This document shows, in pieces, positions 28,049 to 36,172 of a stretch of DNA of 64,000 nt (position 1 is the stretch's first letter; every line of letters starts with the position of its first letter). This DNA comes from Roseiarcus fermentans (GTDB lineage: Bacteria; Pseudomonadota; Alphaproteobacteria; Rhizobiales; Beijerinckiaceae). Below the pieces are notes generated by a model. It did not search any database. It was not told where the DNA came from and was given only the letters and a program-made list of their open reading frames with translations. The stretch spans positions 1 to 64,000 of the forward strand of contig NZ_QNRK01000013.1 of the NCBI RefSeq assembly GCF_003315135.1, written 5' to 3'. A program made the position numbers and the translations under genes.

Positions 28049-28825
28049 ATGGCGACAACGGAAAAGGCGCTGCGCGAACAGGTCGTCGCGGCGGCGGCCC
28101 GGATCGCCGGGGCCGGTTTCGGGGGCGCCGCTGGCGGCGACATTTCGGCGCGCGGCGGCGATTCGATCGTGATCACGCCCAGCGGGGCGGCCTATCCGTC
28201 GCTCAGGCCGACGATGCTGGCGACGATGTCGCTCGCGGGCGAGTACGGCGCCTGGAAGGGGCCGACCAAGCCCGCGAGCGAGTGGCGCATCCATCTCGAC
28301 ATCGCCCGCGCCCGCCCCGACGTCGGCGCCGTCGTGCGCTTCCAGCCGCCGTACGCCACCGCGCTGGCGATGGCGCACAAGTCGATCCCGGCCGCCCATT
28401 CGATGATCGCCCTGTTCGGCGCGGCCGAGATCGCCTGCACCAAATATGCGCCGATCGGAACGCGGGAGCTCGCGGATCTGGCGGTCGAGGCGCTCGGCGA
28501 GGGGCACGCGGCGCTGCTCGGCAATTACGGCGCGGTGACGACGGGCGGCACGCTCGAGGCGGCGCTCGCCCGCGCCTTCGAACTCGAGACGCTGGCCCGG
28601 CTGTACGCGATCGCGCTGTCGATCGGGCGGCCGCGGGTGCTCGCCGAGGAGGAGGTGTTCCGGATCGCCGACCGGCTCAAGACCGCGGGCTCGGACATCG
28701 AGGCGCGCGTCGAAGCCCTCGCCGCGGAGCCCGCCTCGCCCGCGAAGGCGAAACCGAAGATCAAGGGCGCCGCGCGCGTCCCCGCCAAGCGGAAGCGGAT
28801 CGCAGGCAAGCGCGGCAAGGCATGA
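28049..28825 (+). CDS. Class II aldolase/adducin homologue lacking the metal ligands
   Basis: A 258-residue protein with the class II aldolase fold. In L-fuculose-1-phosphate aldolase the zinc is bound by His92, His94 and His155, with Glu73 as acid/base. With a constant offset of five residues, the same positions here are R97, Q99 (VVRFQPPYATALA) and Y160 (LLGNYGAVTTG), while E78 (ASEWRIHLD) is kept. So the metal site is gone, and ordinary aldolase or epimerase activity is unlikely. After residue 230 comes a Lys/Arg/Ala-rich tail (KAKPKIKGAARVPAKRKRIA), like those of nucleic-acid-binding proteins. The ATG follows a GGGAGG site. It is divergent from matB; function unknown. Confidence 0.85.
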   Translation: MATTEKALREQVVAAAARIAGAGFGGAAGGDISARGGDSIVITPSGAAYPSLRPTMLATMSLAGEYGAWKGPTKPASEWRIHLDIARARPDVGAVVRFQPPYATALAMAHKSIPAAHSMIALFGAAEIACTKYAPIGTRELADLAVEALGEGHAALLGNYGAVTTGGTLEAALARAFELETLARLYAIALSIGRPRVLAEEEVFRIADRLKTAGSDIEARVEALAAEPASPAKAKPKIKGAARVPAKRKRIAGKRGKA

Positions 28826-28879
28826 AAGCCGCCTGAGCGGGCGGGTGTCGACAAGGCGCGGGTGTCGGTCGTGCGCCGC

Positions 28880-28918
28880 AGCGGCCAGCGGCCAGCGGCC
28901 AGCGGCCAGCGGCAGCGG
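28880..28918. repeat. Heptameric tandem repeat (AGCGGCC)
   Basis: About five and a half copies of AGCGGCC in a row, within the 302-bp gap between the aldolase homologue and the oxygenase operon. It is non-coding. A relic of similar type (agcggcgagtggcgagcgg) is at about 16933. Confidence 0.7.
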
Positions 28919-28958
28919 TTGCTCGGGGATTCCTCGGCAGGCAAATCTGCACAAAGCT

Positions 28959-28972
28959 TGACCAATTGGTCA
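28959..28972. promoter_or_regulatory. 14-bp perfect palindrome, candidate activator or operator site
   Basis: TGACCAATTGGTCA is a perfect palindrome in an otherwise irregular spacer. Its centre is about 95 bp upstream of the transcription start expected from the sigma-54 promoter at 29036. That is within the usual range for an enhancer-binding-protein site. TGGTC half-sites are also bound by GntR/FadR-type repressors, so the binding protein cannot be named. It does not match the NtrC consensus. Confidence 0.55.
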
Positions 28973-29035
28973 GACTTCTGCGACCGGGTCCTGCTCGACC
29001 CCTACCATCCCATTGAACAAACAAGGAAAAATAGT

Positions 29036-29050
29036 TGGCACGCGGCTTGC
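29036..29050 (+). promoter_or_regulatory. Sigma-54 (-24/-12) promoter
   Basis: TGGCACGCGGCTTGC fits the sigma-54 consensus TGGCACG-N4-TTGC at every defined position with exact spacing. Transcription should begin near 29062, giving a leader of about 66 bases before the oxygenase ATG at 29128. It stands in a lower-GC patch and is correctly oriented for the seven-gene cluster downstream. Confidence 0.8.
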
Positions 29051-29127
29051 GTGGAGGGGCCGCCGGCAAGCGGCTCTGCCGAACCATGCCTTTTTGAAGA
29101 TCATAAAGGCCGAAAAAGGGATGCCCA

Positions 29128-30138
29128 ATGACGCTGATGAACGTGCCCATCATTGATCTGACCCCGTACCGGACAGGGACTTCGGCCGAGAAGGAGCGGG
29201 TCGCAGCGCAGGTCGGACAGGCATGCCGCGACATCGGCTTCCTGGTCGTCTCCGGCCATGGGATTTCCGAGACCCTGATCGACGAAACCTATGACATGGC
29301 CAAGGCGTTCTTCGCCCTGCCGCTCGCCGAGAAAGCCAAAAGCGACCGGCCGGCGGTGGATCAGGTCCGCGGCTACAGCGCGGTGGGCGGCGAAGGCCTT
29401 TCCTACAGCCTCGACGAGCCGGCGCCGCCGGATCTCAAGGAAAGCTTCTCGATCGGGCCGACCGACGCGCCTCCGAACGATCCCTATTACACGGGTCCGC
29501 AAGCCGGGCCTCACTTCGCGCCGAATGTCTGGCCCGAGAGGCCGGCCCGGCTGAAGGCTGTGTGCACCGAATACTTCGCCGCGGTGGATCGGCTGGCGAC
29601 CGACATCATGCGCCTGTTCGCGATCTCGCTCGGGCTGGACGAACACTACTTCGATAAGACAATCGACAAGAACATCTCCATGCTGCGCTTGATGCAATAT
29701 CCGCGGCAAACGAGCGACCCGCTCCCCGGTCAGCTGCGCGCCGGCGCGCACTCCGATTACGGCAGCATGACCATCCTGCGCAAAGAAGTCGGCGACGGCG
29801 GGTTGGAGGTGAAGAACAAGGCGGGCGCATGGACTCCAGTCCCGGTCGTCGCCGGTACGTTCATCGTCAACATCGGCGATCTCATGCAGCAGTGGACCAA
29901 CGACTTGTGGACGTCCACGTTGCACAGGGTCGTCAACCCGCCGCTCGCGTCGGAGGAAAACCGCGATCGAATATCGATCATATTCTTCCATCAGCCGAAT
30001 TACGACGCGATGGTCGAGTGTCTTCCGACCTGTCTCGCGCCCGGCGAGACGCCGAAGTACGCGCCGGTTTCGTCTGGCGACAATCTGCTGAGCAAGTTCG
30101 TCAAGCAGACCACCCTGGGGCAGGGCAAGGCGGCGTGA
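29128..30138 (+). CDS. 2-oxoglutarate/Fe(II) oxygenase, isopenicillin N synthase family
   Basis: A 336-residue non-haem iron oxygenase. The N-terminal DIOX_N domain (VPIIDLTPYR, then GFLVVSGHGI) is followed by the jelly-roll core with the facial triad H208-x-D210 (GAHSDYGSMTIL) and H266 (STLHRVVNPP). R281 and S283 (NRDRISIIFFHQ) form the RxS site that anchors 2-oxoglutarate. The family includes thymine-7-hydroxylase and flavonoid oxidases as well as IPNS, so the substrate is open. It is the first gene behind the sigma-54 promoter and heads a cluster with a BMP-type importer and an amidohydrolase, suggesting oxidation of an imported N-containing compound. A second in-frame ATG lies at 29137. 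Confidence 0.88.
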   Translation: MTLMNVPIIDLTPYRTGTSAEKERVAAQVGQACRDIGFLVVSGHGISETLIDETYDMAKAFFALPLAEKAKSDRPAVDQVRGYSAVGGEGLSYSLDEPAPPDLKESFSIGPTDAPPNDPYYTGPQAGPHFAPNVWPERPARLKAVCTEYFAAVDRLATDIMRLFAISLGLDEHYFDKTIDKNISMLRLMQYPRQTSDPLPGQLRAGAHSDYGSMTILRKEVGDGGLEVKNKAGAWTPVPVVAGTFIVNIGDLMQQWTNDLWTSTLHRVVNPPLASEENRDRISIIFFHQPNYDAMVECLPTCLAPGETPKYAPVSSGDNLLSKFVKQTTLGQGKAA

Positions 30139-30245
30139 GCCGGTCGTCTGGCTGCGCGCGCCCTGCGCGGGGCCGTAAGCCGCTTACAGAGTAACCTGAT
30201 CGCGGAGCGACGGGTCCCGTCTTCCGCCGCACCCGAGTGAGCTTG

Positions 30246-30632
30246 ATGGCGAAACTATCCTACGTCAACATCTTTGCCCAAGACATCGTGGCGTTGTCCG
30301 GCTTCTACAAGGAAGTCTTCGATTTCATGGAGATCCCAGAAATCCGGTCGCCGATCTTCGTCGGCCTGAACACTGGGCTCAGTTGTCTCGGGTTCAATGC
30401 GCCCGAGGCTTATGGTCTCCTGAAGCTCGCGGATCACGCCGACGCGACAGGGGTGAAGTTTCTCCTCAACATCGACGTCGACACGGCCGAGGATGTCGAC
30501 CGCCTTACGCCCATAGCCGTTTCCAAAGGCGCGAAACTCGTCAAAGAACCCTACAAGACATACTACAACTGGTATCAATCCGTGCTGCTCGATCCGGAAG
30601 GCAACGTTTTCCGGATCAACAAGATGCTTTGA
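30246..30632 (+). CDS. VOC (glyoxalase/bleomycin resistance) superfamily protein
   Basis: A 128-residue vicinal-oxygen-chelate protein with the paired beta-alpha-beta-beta-beta modules: YVNIFAQDIVALSGFYKEVF at the start, then LLNIDVDTAEDVDRLTPIA, and YNWYQSVLLDPEGNVFRINK at the end. The terminal DPEGN-x-F supplies the conserved acidic and aromatic positions. The usual first metal ligand (His/Gln near the N-terminus) seems to be replaced by Asn8, so metal binding is uncertain. It lies 107 bp after the oxygenase, in the same direction. The ATG at 30246 has only a weak ribosome site; a GTG at 30237 is an alternative. Confidence 0.8.
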   Translation: MAKLSYVNIFAQDIVALSGFYKEVFDFMEIPEIRSPIFVGLNTGLSCLGFNAPEAYGLLKLADHADATGVKFLLNIDVDTAEDVDRLTPIAVSKGAKLVKEPYKTYYNWYQSVLLDPEGNVFRINKML

Positions 30633-30676
30633 CTTCGTTCCGCCCTAACCCTCACTCAGCCTCGGAGCTCTTTGGA

Positions 30677-31780
30677 ATGTCCTTACCCACGAAAGCTGTC
30701 GCTCTGGCCGCAGCGAGCGCTGTCGCCTGGTCCTCCGTCGCCTTGACCGCCTCGGCTCTGGCCGACGTCTTCAAGATCGACGGACCGCCGAAGGTCGCGA
30801 TCATCCTCTTCGGGCCGAAGAACGATGGCGGCTGGAGTCAGGCCTTCGAGGAGGCGCGCCCGGAACTCGAAAAGATCATCGGCGCCAAAATTCCGGTGGT
30901 CGAAAAGGTGCCGGAAGATTCCTCGGCGATCACCCCGCCGGCCGAGCGTTTCATCCAGCGCGGCTACAACGTCATCATCGGCACCGCGTTCGGGTATTCG
31001 GACACGTTCAAGAAGCTCTCGGAAGAGCATCCGAAGGTCGCCTTCCTCGACGCTTCCGGCATCACCAACGGCCCCAATCTCGAATCCTTCTACGGCCGCA
31101 CCTACGAGAGCCAGTACCTGTGCGGAATGGCCGCGGCGGCGGCCTCCAAGACCGGCAAGCTCGGGTTCGTGGCGGCAAACCCGCTTCCGGTCGTGAACTG
31201 GACCATCAACGCCTACGAGATGGGCGCGAAGGCGATCAATCCCGATGCGACCCTGACGGTGGTGTTCACCGGAGCGTGGAATGATCCGGTGAAGGAGCGC
31301 GCCGCGACCACCGCCCTGATCGACCAGGGCGCCGACGTGATCGGCCAGCACGTCGATACGCCGACGCCGCAAATCGTCGCGCAGGAGCGCGGGGTCTACG
31401 GCACCGGCCATCACCGCGACCTGGCTGAATTTGCGCCGAAGGCGACGCAGTGCTCGTCCGTCTGGACCTGGGCGAAGTTCCTCGGCCCCACGCTCGAGAG
31501 CATCAAGGCCGGAACGTGGGCGCCCTCGCCCTACGGCGCGTTCCCGGGGATCAAGCAAGGCGGCACCGATATCGCCTGCTGCGGCTCCGCCGTGTCCGAG
31601 GACAACAAGAAGAAAATTCTCGCCGCGCGTCAGGACATCATCGACGGGAAGAATGCGATCTTCGTCGGGCCGCTCGCCGACCGGGACGGCAAGGAGCGCA
31701 TCGCGGCCGGCGCGACCCTTTCCGACGCGGACCTCTGGAAGATGGACTGGTTCATCCCCGGCGTCATCTCGCAGAAATGA
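30677..31780 (+). CDS. BMP family ABC transporter substrate-binding protein
   Basis: A 367-residue periplasmic binding protein of the BMP/Med family (PnrA/BmpA-like), whose characterised members bind purine nucleosides or related compounds. A Sec signal ends near SALA-DVFK (residue 29) with no lipobox, so the protein is free in the periplasm. The family core appears as VAIILFGPKNDGGWSQAFEE, IIGTAFGYSDTFKKLSEEHP, YESQYLCGMAAAAASKTGKL, and VIGQHVDTPTPQIVAQERGV. GGAG precedes the ATG at 30677. A hairpin just after its stop separates it from the ATPase gene. Confidence 0.92.
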   Translation: MSLPTKAVALAAASAVAWSSVALTASALADVFKIDGPPKVAIILFGPKNDGGWSQAFEEARPELEKIIGAKIPVVEKVPEDSSAITPPAERFIQRGYNVIIGTAFGYSDTFKKLSEEHPKVAFLDASGITNGPNLESFYGRTYESQYLCGMAAAAASKTGKLGFVAANPLPVVNWTINAYEMGAKAINPDATLTVVFTGAWNDPVKERAATTALIDQGADVIGQHVDTPTPQIVAQERGVYGTGHHRDLAEFAPKATQCSSVWTWAKFLGPTLESIKAGTWAPSPYGAFPGIKQGGTDIACCGSAVSEDNKKKILAARQDIIDGKNAIFVGPLADRDGKERIAAGATLSDADLWKMDWFIPGVISQK

Positions 31781-31790
31781 TTCGGCCGGG

Positions 31791-31812
31791 GGAGAAGCGC
31801 GGACGCTTCTCC
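31791..31812 (+). terminator. Intercistronic hairpin after the binding-protein gene
   Basis: A perfect 9-bp stem, GGAGAAGCG / CGCTTCTCC, with a CGGA loop, starts ten bases after the stop of the BMP gene and is followed by TCCCTGCCTTT. The position is typical of attenuating or mRNA-stabilising hairpins that raise binding-protein levels above those of the membrane subunits. The T-run is weak, so it is probably a partial terminator. Confidence 0.6.
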
Positions 31813-31891
31813 TCCCTGCCTTTAACCCGCGCGTCCGGCTTCCGCCCATGCGCCCGGATTCCGGACCGAGAGGCCGCATGACTGACCGCAC

Positions 31892-33412
31892 ATGACCCCC
31901 GCCCTCGCCCTCGATGCGATCGACAAGTCTTTCGACGGATTTCGGGCGCTGGACCAGGCGCGTTTCGTCGCGAACGCGGGCGAAATTCATGCCCTGCTCG
32001 GAGAGAACGGCGCCGGCAAGTCCACGCTGATGAATGTCGCCTGCGGCTTGTACACGCCCGATTCCGGTACGATGCGGCTTTTCGGCGCCCCGACGCGACT
32101 GTCCGGTCCGCGCGACGCGGCCGCGCACGGCATCGGCATGGTGCACCAGCATTTCAAGCTGGTTCGCCCCTTTTCCATTCTGGAGAACGTTCTTCTCTCG
32201 CGCCCTCCGGCCGCGGGCGACGGGGCGCCCTACAGCCGTCAGGCTCGGTCCGTCGCGCAGGCGATCGCGGCCAAGGCCGAGTTGCTCGGCGCGAAAGTCG
32301 ATCCGCGCGCGCGCGTCGACTCGCTCTCCATCGCCGAGCAGCAGCGCGTCGAAGTGATCAAGGCGCTGGTGGCCGGCGCCCGCATCCTCATCCTCGACGA
32401 GCCGACGGCCGTCCTGACCGACCAGGAGGCCGAGCGGCTGCTGCAGACCCTGCGCCGGCTCGCCCGCGACGGCGCGACGATCGTCCTCGTCACGCACAAG
32501 CTCGCCGACGTCAAACGCTTCGCCGACACGGTCACGATCATGCGCGGCGGCAAGACGGTGGCCGAACTGGACCCCTCGCAAGCCTCGATCGAGGAGCTGA
32601 CCCGGCTCACGGTCGGCGACGCTCTGCCGGCCCTTCCCAACGAACAGCCGCATTTCGGCAGGCGTCGTCTCGAAGCGCTCGATCTGACGGTGCGCCGCGC
32701 CGACGGCGCTCCCGCCGTCGATCGCGTGTCGTTCTTCGTGCGCGCGGGAGAGATCTACGGGCTCGCCGGCGTCTCCGGCAACGGACAGAGCGAATTGGCG
32801 GAACTTCTCATGGGGGTGCGAACGCCCGATTCCGGGCTGATCCAGTTCGAAGACAGCGGCGAGGCGTTCTCGGCGCCGCGCCCGGCGGCGCTGCGCAGCG
32901 ACGGCGCCGCCTTCATCCCCGCCGACCGCTATCGCTTCGCGCTCGCCGGCGCCCTGTCCGTCACGGACAACTTCGCCATCGCCGGCCTTCGGCGCGGACG
33001 CTATGGCGGCTGGGCCTGGACGAACATCGGCCGGATGAGGGCCGAGACAAAAGAGGCCATTCGCGCGTTCGACGTTCAGGGGGTGCGCAGCCTCGCCCAG
33101 AAGGCGGCGCTCCTGTCCGGCGGCAACGCGCAAAAGCTGGTGATCGCCCGGGAGTTCTCCGACGCCCCGGGCGTCGTCGTCGCCCAGAGCCCCAGCCGCG
33201 GCCTCGACGCGCGCGCGACCGCCGCCGTCCACGCGCGGCTCAAGGCCGCCGCGGATCGCGGCGCGGCCGTTCTGCTCGTCAGCGACGATCTGGACGAAGT
33301 TCTCAAGCTTTCGAACCGCGTCGGCGTCATGGCCTCGGGCCGGCTCGCGGCTGAATTCGAACAGCCTTTCGATCGGCAAGAGGTTGGGCGGGCGATGGTG
33401 ACGCATGGCTGA
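31892..33412 (+). CDS. ABC transporter ATPase with two nucleotide-binding domains (nucleoside/sugar class)
   Basis: A 506-residue tandem ATPase of the YufO/NupA/RbsA type. In the first domain Walker A is GENGAGKST, Walker B is ILILDEPTAVLTD and the signature region is LSIAEQQRVEVIKAL. The second domain (from about residue 250) has the family's degenerate P-loop GVSGNGQSE and an intact LSGGNAQKLVIAREF signature. This arrangement, with two different permeases downstream and a BMP binding protein upstream, is the standard nucleoside-type importer. The ATG at 31892 gives the family N-terminus. It overlaps the first permease by 8 bp. Confidence 0.94.
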   Translation: MTPALALDAIDKSFDGFRALDQARFVANAGEIHALLGENGAGKSTLMNVACGLYTPDSGTMRLFGAPTRLSGPRDAAAHGIGMVHQHFKLVRPFSILENVLLSRPPAAGDGAPYSRQARSVAQAIAAKAELLGAKVDPRARVDSLSIAEQQRVEVIKALVAGARILILDEPTAVLTDQEAERLLQTLRRLARDGATIVLVTHKLADVKRFADTVTIMRGGKTVAELDPSQASIEELTRLTVGDALPALPNEQPHFGRRRLEALDLTVRRADGAPAVDRVSFFVRAGEIYGLAGVSGNGQSELAELLMGVRTPDSGLIQFEDSGEAFSAPRPAALRSDGAAFIPADRYRFALAGALSVTDNFAIAGLRRGRYGGWAWTNIGRMRAETKEAIRAFDVQGVRSLAQKAALLSGGNAQKLVIAREFSDAPGVVVAQSPSRGLDARATAAVHARLKAAADRGAAVLLVSDDLDEVLKLSNRVGVMASGRLAAEFEQPFDRQEVGRAMVTHG

Positions 33413-34502
33413 AGCAAGCTCGCCCGGGGCGCCCCCGGCCGGCGCGTCGCGCGGCTTCGGGCGGCTCACCATCGAGGTGCGCCGCTCGGTCAGTCCGCAG
33501 CTCAGGATCGGCGCCCTGGCCGGGGCGATCGCGATCGGTCTGACGATCTCCGCGATCGCGCTCGTTCTGGCGGGCGTCCCGGCGAGCGACCTCGCCCAGG
33601 AATTTATCGTCGCCACCCTGTTCGACCCGACGAACCTGAAAGCCGTGTTCGTCCAGGCGGCGCCGCTCGTGCTCGTCGGCCTGTCTGCGGCGATGGCCTT
33701 TCGCGTCCGGTTCTGGAACCTGGGCATCGAAGGACAGATGATCTTCGGCGGCGTCGGCGCGACCGCCGTTTCGCTCGCTCACGCGGGGCCCGACTCCACG
33801 CGCCTCGTCGCGATGTTCGTAGCGGCGATGCTTGCCGGCGCCGCCTGGGCGGCGATACCGGCGGCGCTGAAACTGCTCATGAACGTCAATGAAATCATCT
33901 CGACGCTGCTGCTGAATTATGTCGCCTCCGACATCCTGCTGCACTTGCTCTATGGCGTCTGGAAGGACCAGGACGGCTTCCCCCATTCGCTCAAATATTC
34001 CGCTTCGGAGCTCATTCCGGACATCCTGCCCGGCGCCAATGGCGGGCTCGTCATTGCCGCCGCGGCGGCGGCGCTCCTCGTGGTCGTGACTGCGCGCAGT
34101 CGCGCCGGCGTCTACATGCGCTTCGTCAGCGCGAGCCCGAGCGTCGCCGAGGCGCTCGGCGTGCCGGTCCGACCGCTGGTCTTCTCGACGGTGCTCCTGT
34201 CGGGGGCGCTCGCGGCGGTCGCGGGCTTCGTCGTCGCGAGCAGCCAGGAGGGGCGCCTCACGCAATCCTTCTATCAGGGCTATGGCGTATCGGGCGTGCT
34301 GATCGGCTTTTTGGCGCGCAACAACCCGTTCGCGGCGGCGATCGTCGGGGTGCTGATGGCGACGCTGGTCATCGCCGGACAGAACCTGCAGGTCTTCTAC
34401 GGCATCCCGCAATCGATGGTTCAGTTGATCCAGGCCGTGATCGTCATGTGCGTCGCGGCGTCCGATTTCCTGACCGTCCACCGACTGCACTGGGCTCGAT
34501 AG
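33405..34502 (+). CDS. ABC transporter permease 1 (YufP/NupB type)
   Basis: A 365-residue inner-membrane permease with about ten hydrophobic segments. Family landmarks are the RVRFWNLGIEGQMIFGGVGA and NVNEIISTLLLNYVA segments and the FVSASPSVAEALGVPV-type cytoplasmic loop that contacts the ATPase. It starts within the ATPase gene and is separated by four bases from the second permease, so the subunits are cotranslated. A short charged cytoplasmic leader precedes the first membrane segment. Confidence 0.92.
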   Translation: MAEASSPGAPPAGASRGFGRLTIEVRRSVSPQLRIGALAGAIAIGLTISAIALVLAGVPASDLAQEFIVATLFDPTNLKAVFVQAAPLVLVGLSAAMAFRVRFWNLGIEGQMIFGGVGATAVSLAHAGPDSTRLVAMFVAAMLAGAAWAAIPAALKLLMNVNEIISTLLLNYVASDILLHLLYGVWKDQDGFPHSLKYSASELIPDILPGANGGLVIAAAAAALLVVVTARSRAGVYMRFVSASPSVAEALGVPVRPLVFSTVLLSGALAAVAGFVVASSQEGRLTQSFYQGYGVSGVLIGFLARNNPFAAAIVGVLMATLVIAGQNLQVFYGIPQSMVQLIQAVIVMCVAASDFLTVHRLHWAR

Positions 34503-34506
34503 AGCG

Positions 34507-35445
34507 ATGCTGCAATTCCTCGTCACCTGGCTCGCGACCACGCCGTCTCTCGCGGTTCCCTACGCGCTGGGGGCCGTCGGCCTCATCCTCTCGGAGCGCG
34601 CGGGCGTTCTCAACCTGACGGCCGAAGGACTGATGTTGATCGGCGCGGTCTCGGCGGCCGGCGCCGTTCTGTCGTTTCACGCGCCGCCCTTGCTCGGAAT
34701 GGCCGTCGGCATGGCCGCCGCGGCATTCGTTTCCCTGCTGTTCGCGGCGCTGGTCATCACCTTCCGGGCCAATCAGGTGATCGCGGGTCTCGTCACGGTG
34801 TTTTTCTGTCAGGGCCTGTCGAGTCTGCTCGGCGCCCAGTTCGGCTGGACGAGCAAGGCCTTTTCCGGGCTCGGTCCCGTCCCCTTCGGCCCGCTGGCGA
34901 CCATTCCGGTTCTCGGTCCCATCGTCTTTGGGCAAGACCTGGTCGCCTACCTGGTCGTGCCGATCCTTTTCGTCGTCTCGGTCGTCCTCGGCCGCACGCG
35001 GGCCGGCCTCAACCTGCGCGCGGTCGGCGAGAACCCGGAAGCGGCGGACGCCGCCGGCGTCAGCGTTCCGATCACGCGCTTCCTCGCCGTCATCGCGGGC
35101 AGCGCGCTGATCGGACTCGCCGGCGCCTATATCTCCGTCGCCAGCGTCAAGATCTGGATCGACGACATGACCGCCGGCCGCGGCTGGATCGCGGTCGCGC
35201 TGGTCATTTTCGCGCGCTGGAATCCGTGGCGCGCCCTGTTCGGCGCCGTGCTGTTCGGCGCCATTCAGGCGATCATCCCCAAGCTGGCCGCGGCGGGCGT
35301 CATGCTGCCGCAATATCTCGTGCTCACCACGCCCTATCTCGCGACCCTCGCCGTCATGATCTGGGTCTCCATCGCTCGCCGCCATGCGCCGGGCGACGAG
35401 CCGGGCGCGCTCGGGCGCCCCTATGTCCGCGAGGAGCGGGTGTGA
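34507..35445 (+). CDS. ABC transporter permease 2 (YufQ/NupC type)
   Basis: A 312-residue permease with about eight to nine membrane segments. The N-terminal GAVGLILSERAGVLNLTAEG and the coupling-loop region LNLRAVGENPEAADAAGVSV are the diagnostic second-permease motifs. It forms the heteromeric channel with the preceding permease. The start is the first ATG after the permease-1 stop. It completes the importer; the isochorismatase-fold gene begins 34 bp later. Confidence 0.93.
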   Translation: MLQFLVTWLATTPSLAVPYALGAVGLILSERAGVLNLTAEGLMLIGAVSAAGAVLSFHAPPLLGMAVGMAAAAFVSLLFAALVITFRANQVIAGLVTVFFCQGLSSLLGAQFGWTSKAFSGLGPVPFGPLATIPVLGPIVFGQDLVAYLVVPILFVVSVVLGRTRAGLNLRAVGENPEAADAAGVSVPITRFLAVIAGSALIGLAGAYISVASVKIWIDDMTAGRGWIAVALVIFARWNPWRALFGAVLFGAIQAIIPKLAAAGVMLPQYLVLTTPYLATLAVMIWVSIARRHAPGDEPGALGRPYVREERV

Positions 35446-35479
35446 GCGTTTCGGCCTCTTGCAACGAGGGACGCGATCG

Positions 35480-36172
35480 ATGGAAGGCTACGTCTACACC
35501 GTCAAACGCCAATTGCCGCCCCGTTTCGCCGAGTTCGTCTCCCTGGCCCATACGGTCGCGATCTCGATCGACCTGCACCGGGGCCATCTGTCCGAGGACC
35601 CGGATTGTCCCTGCCCCGCTCCGCGCGCCCGCGACGTCGTCGAGGGCGTGAACCGCTTTCACGTCGCCGCACGGCGCCTCGGCGTGCCGGTCATTCACGT
35701 TCGCAGCACGTTGCGGGCGGGAGGCGTCGATGACGTGAACGGGGTTCCTTCCGCCTGGCGCATCACGTTTCCCCTCCATGTCGGCGACATCCCGAACGCG
35801 GGTGCGCATGCGCTGGCGGGCAGCCGCTGGACAGAGTTCGTCACCGAGGTCGCGCCCGGAGACCTGATCGTCGACGGCAAGAAGCGACTGTCCGCCTTCT
35901 ATCCGACCGATCTCGACTTCCTGCTGCGCAACCTGGGCGCCAAGCGCGTCGTGCTGACCGGCTGCATGACGGATTGCTGCGTGCTCAACACGGCTTTCGA
36001 CGCCTCCAATCTCGGCTACCGCGTGACCGTGCTGGCCGACCTGGTTCGCGGAACCGACGAGACATTGGAAGCGGCCGCGCTCGCCATGATCTCCCTGCAC
36101 ATCGGCGTCGTCGCCGACAGCGGCGATCTCCTCGCGGAATGGCGGCGCGCCGGCGCCGGCGTTCGCCCCTGA
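35480..36172 (+). CDS. Isochorismatase-fold cysteine hydrolase
   Basis: A 230-residue cysteine hydrolase. The D-K-C triad can be placed at D31 (SIDLHRGHL), K134 (VDGKKRLSAFYPTDLDFLL) and C167 (TDCCVLNTAFDA). Characterised relatives include ureidoacrylate amidohydrolase RutB, biuret hydrolase, N-carbamoylsarcosine amidase and nicotinamidase, all of which release ammonia or carbamate. A cysteine cluster, DCPCPAP (42-48), is unusual. The ATG at 35480 is preceded by a GAGGG site. As the last gene of the sigma-54 cluster it is the best candidate for the nitrogen-releasing step. Confidence 0.87.
   Translation: MEGYVYTVKRQLPPRFAEFVSLAHTVAISIDLHRGHLSEDPDCPCPAPRARDVVEGVNRFHVAARRLGVPVIHVRSTLRAGGVDDVNGVPSAWRITFPLHVGDIPNAGAHALAGSRWTEFVTEVAPGDLIVDGKKRLSAFYPTDLDFLLRNLGAKRVVLTGCMTDCCVLNTAFDASNLGYRVTVLADLVRGTDETLEAAALAMISLHIGVVADSGDLLAEWRRAGAGVRP

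Noticed and set aside
28959-28972. NtrC binding site.
   Set aside because: The sequence lacks the TGCAC / GTGCA half-sites of the NtrC consensus.
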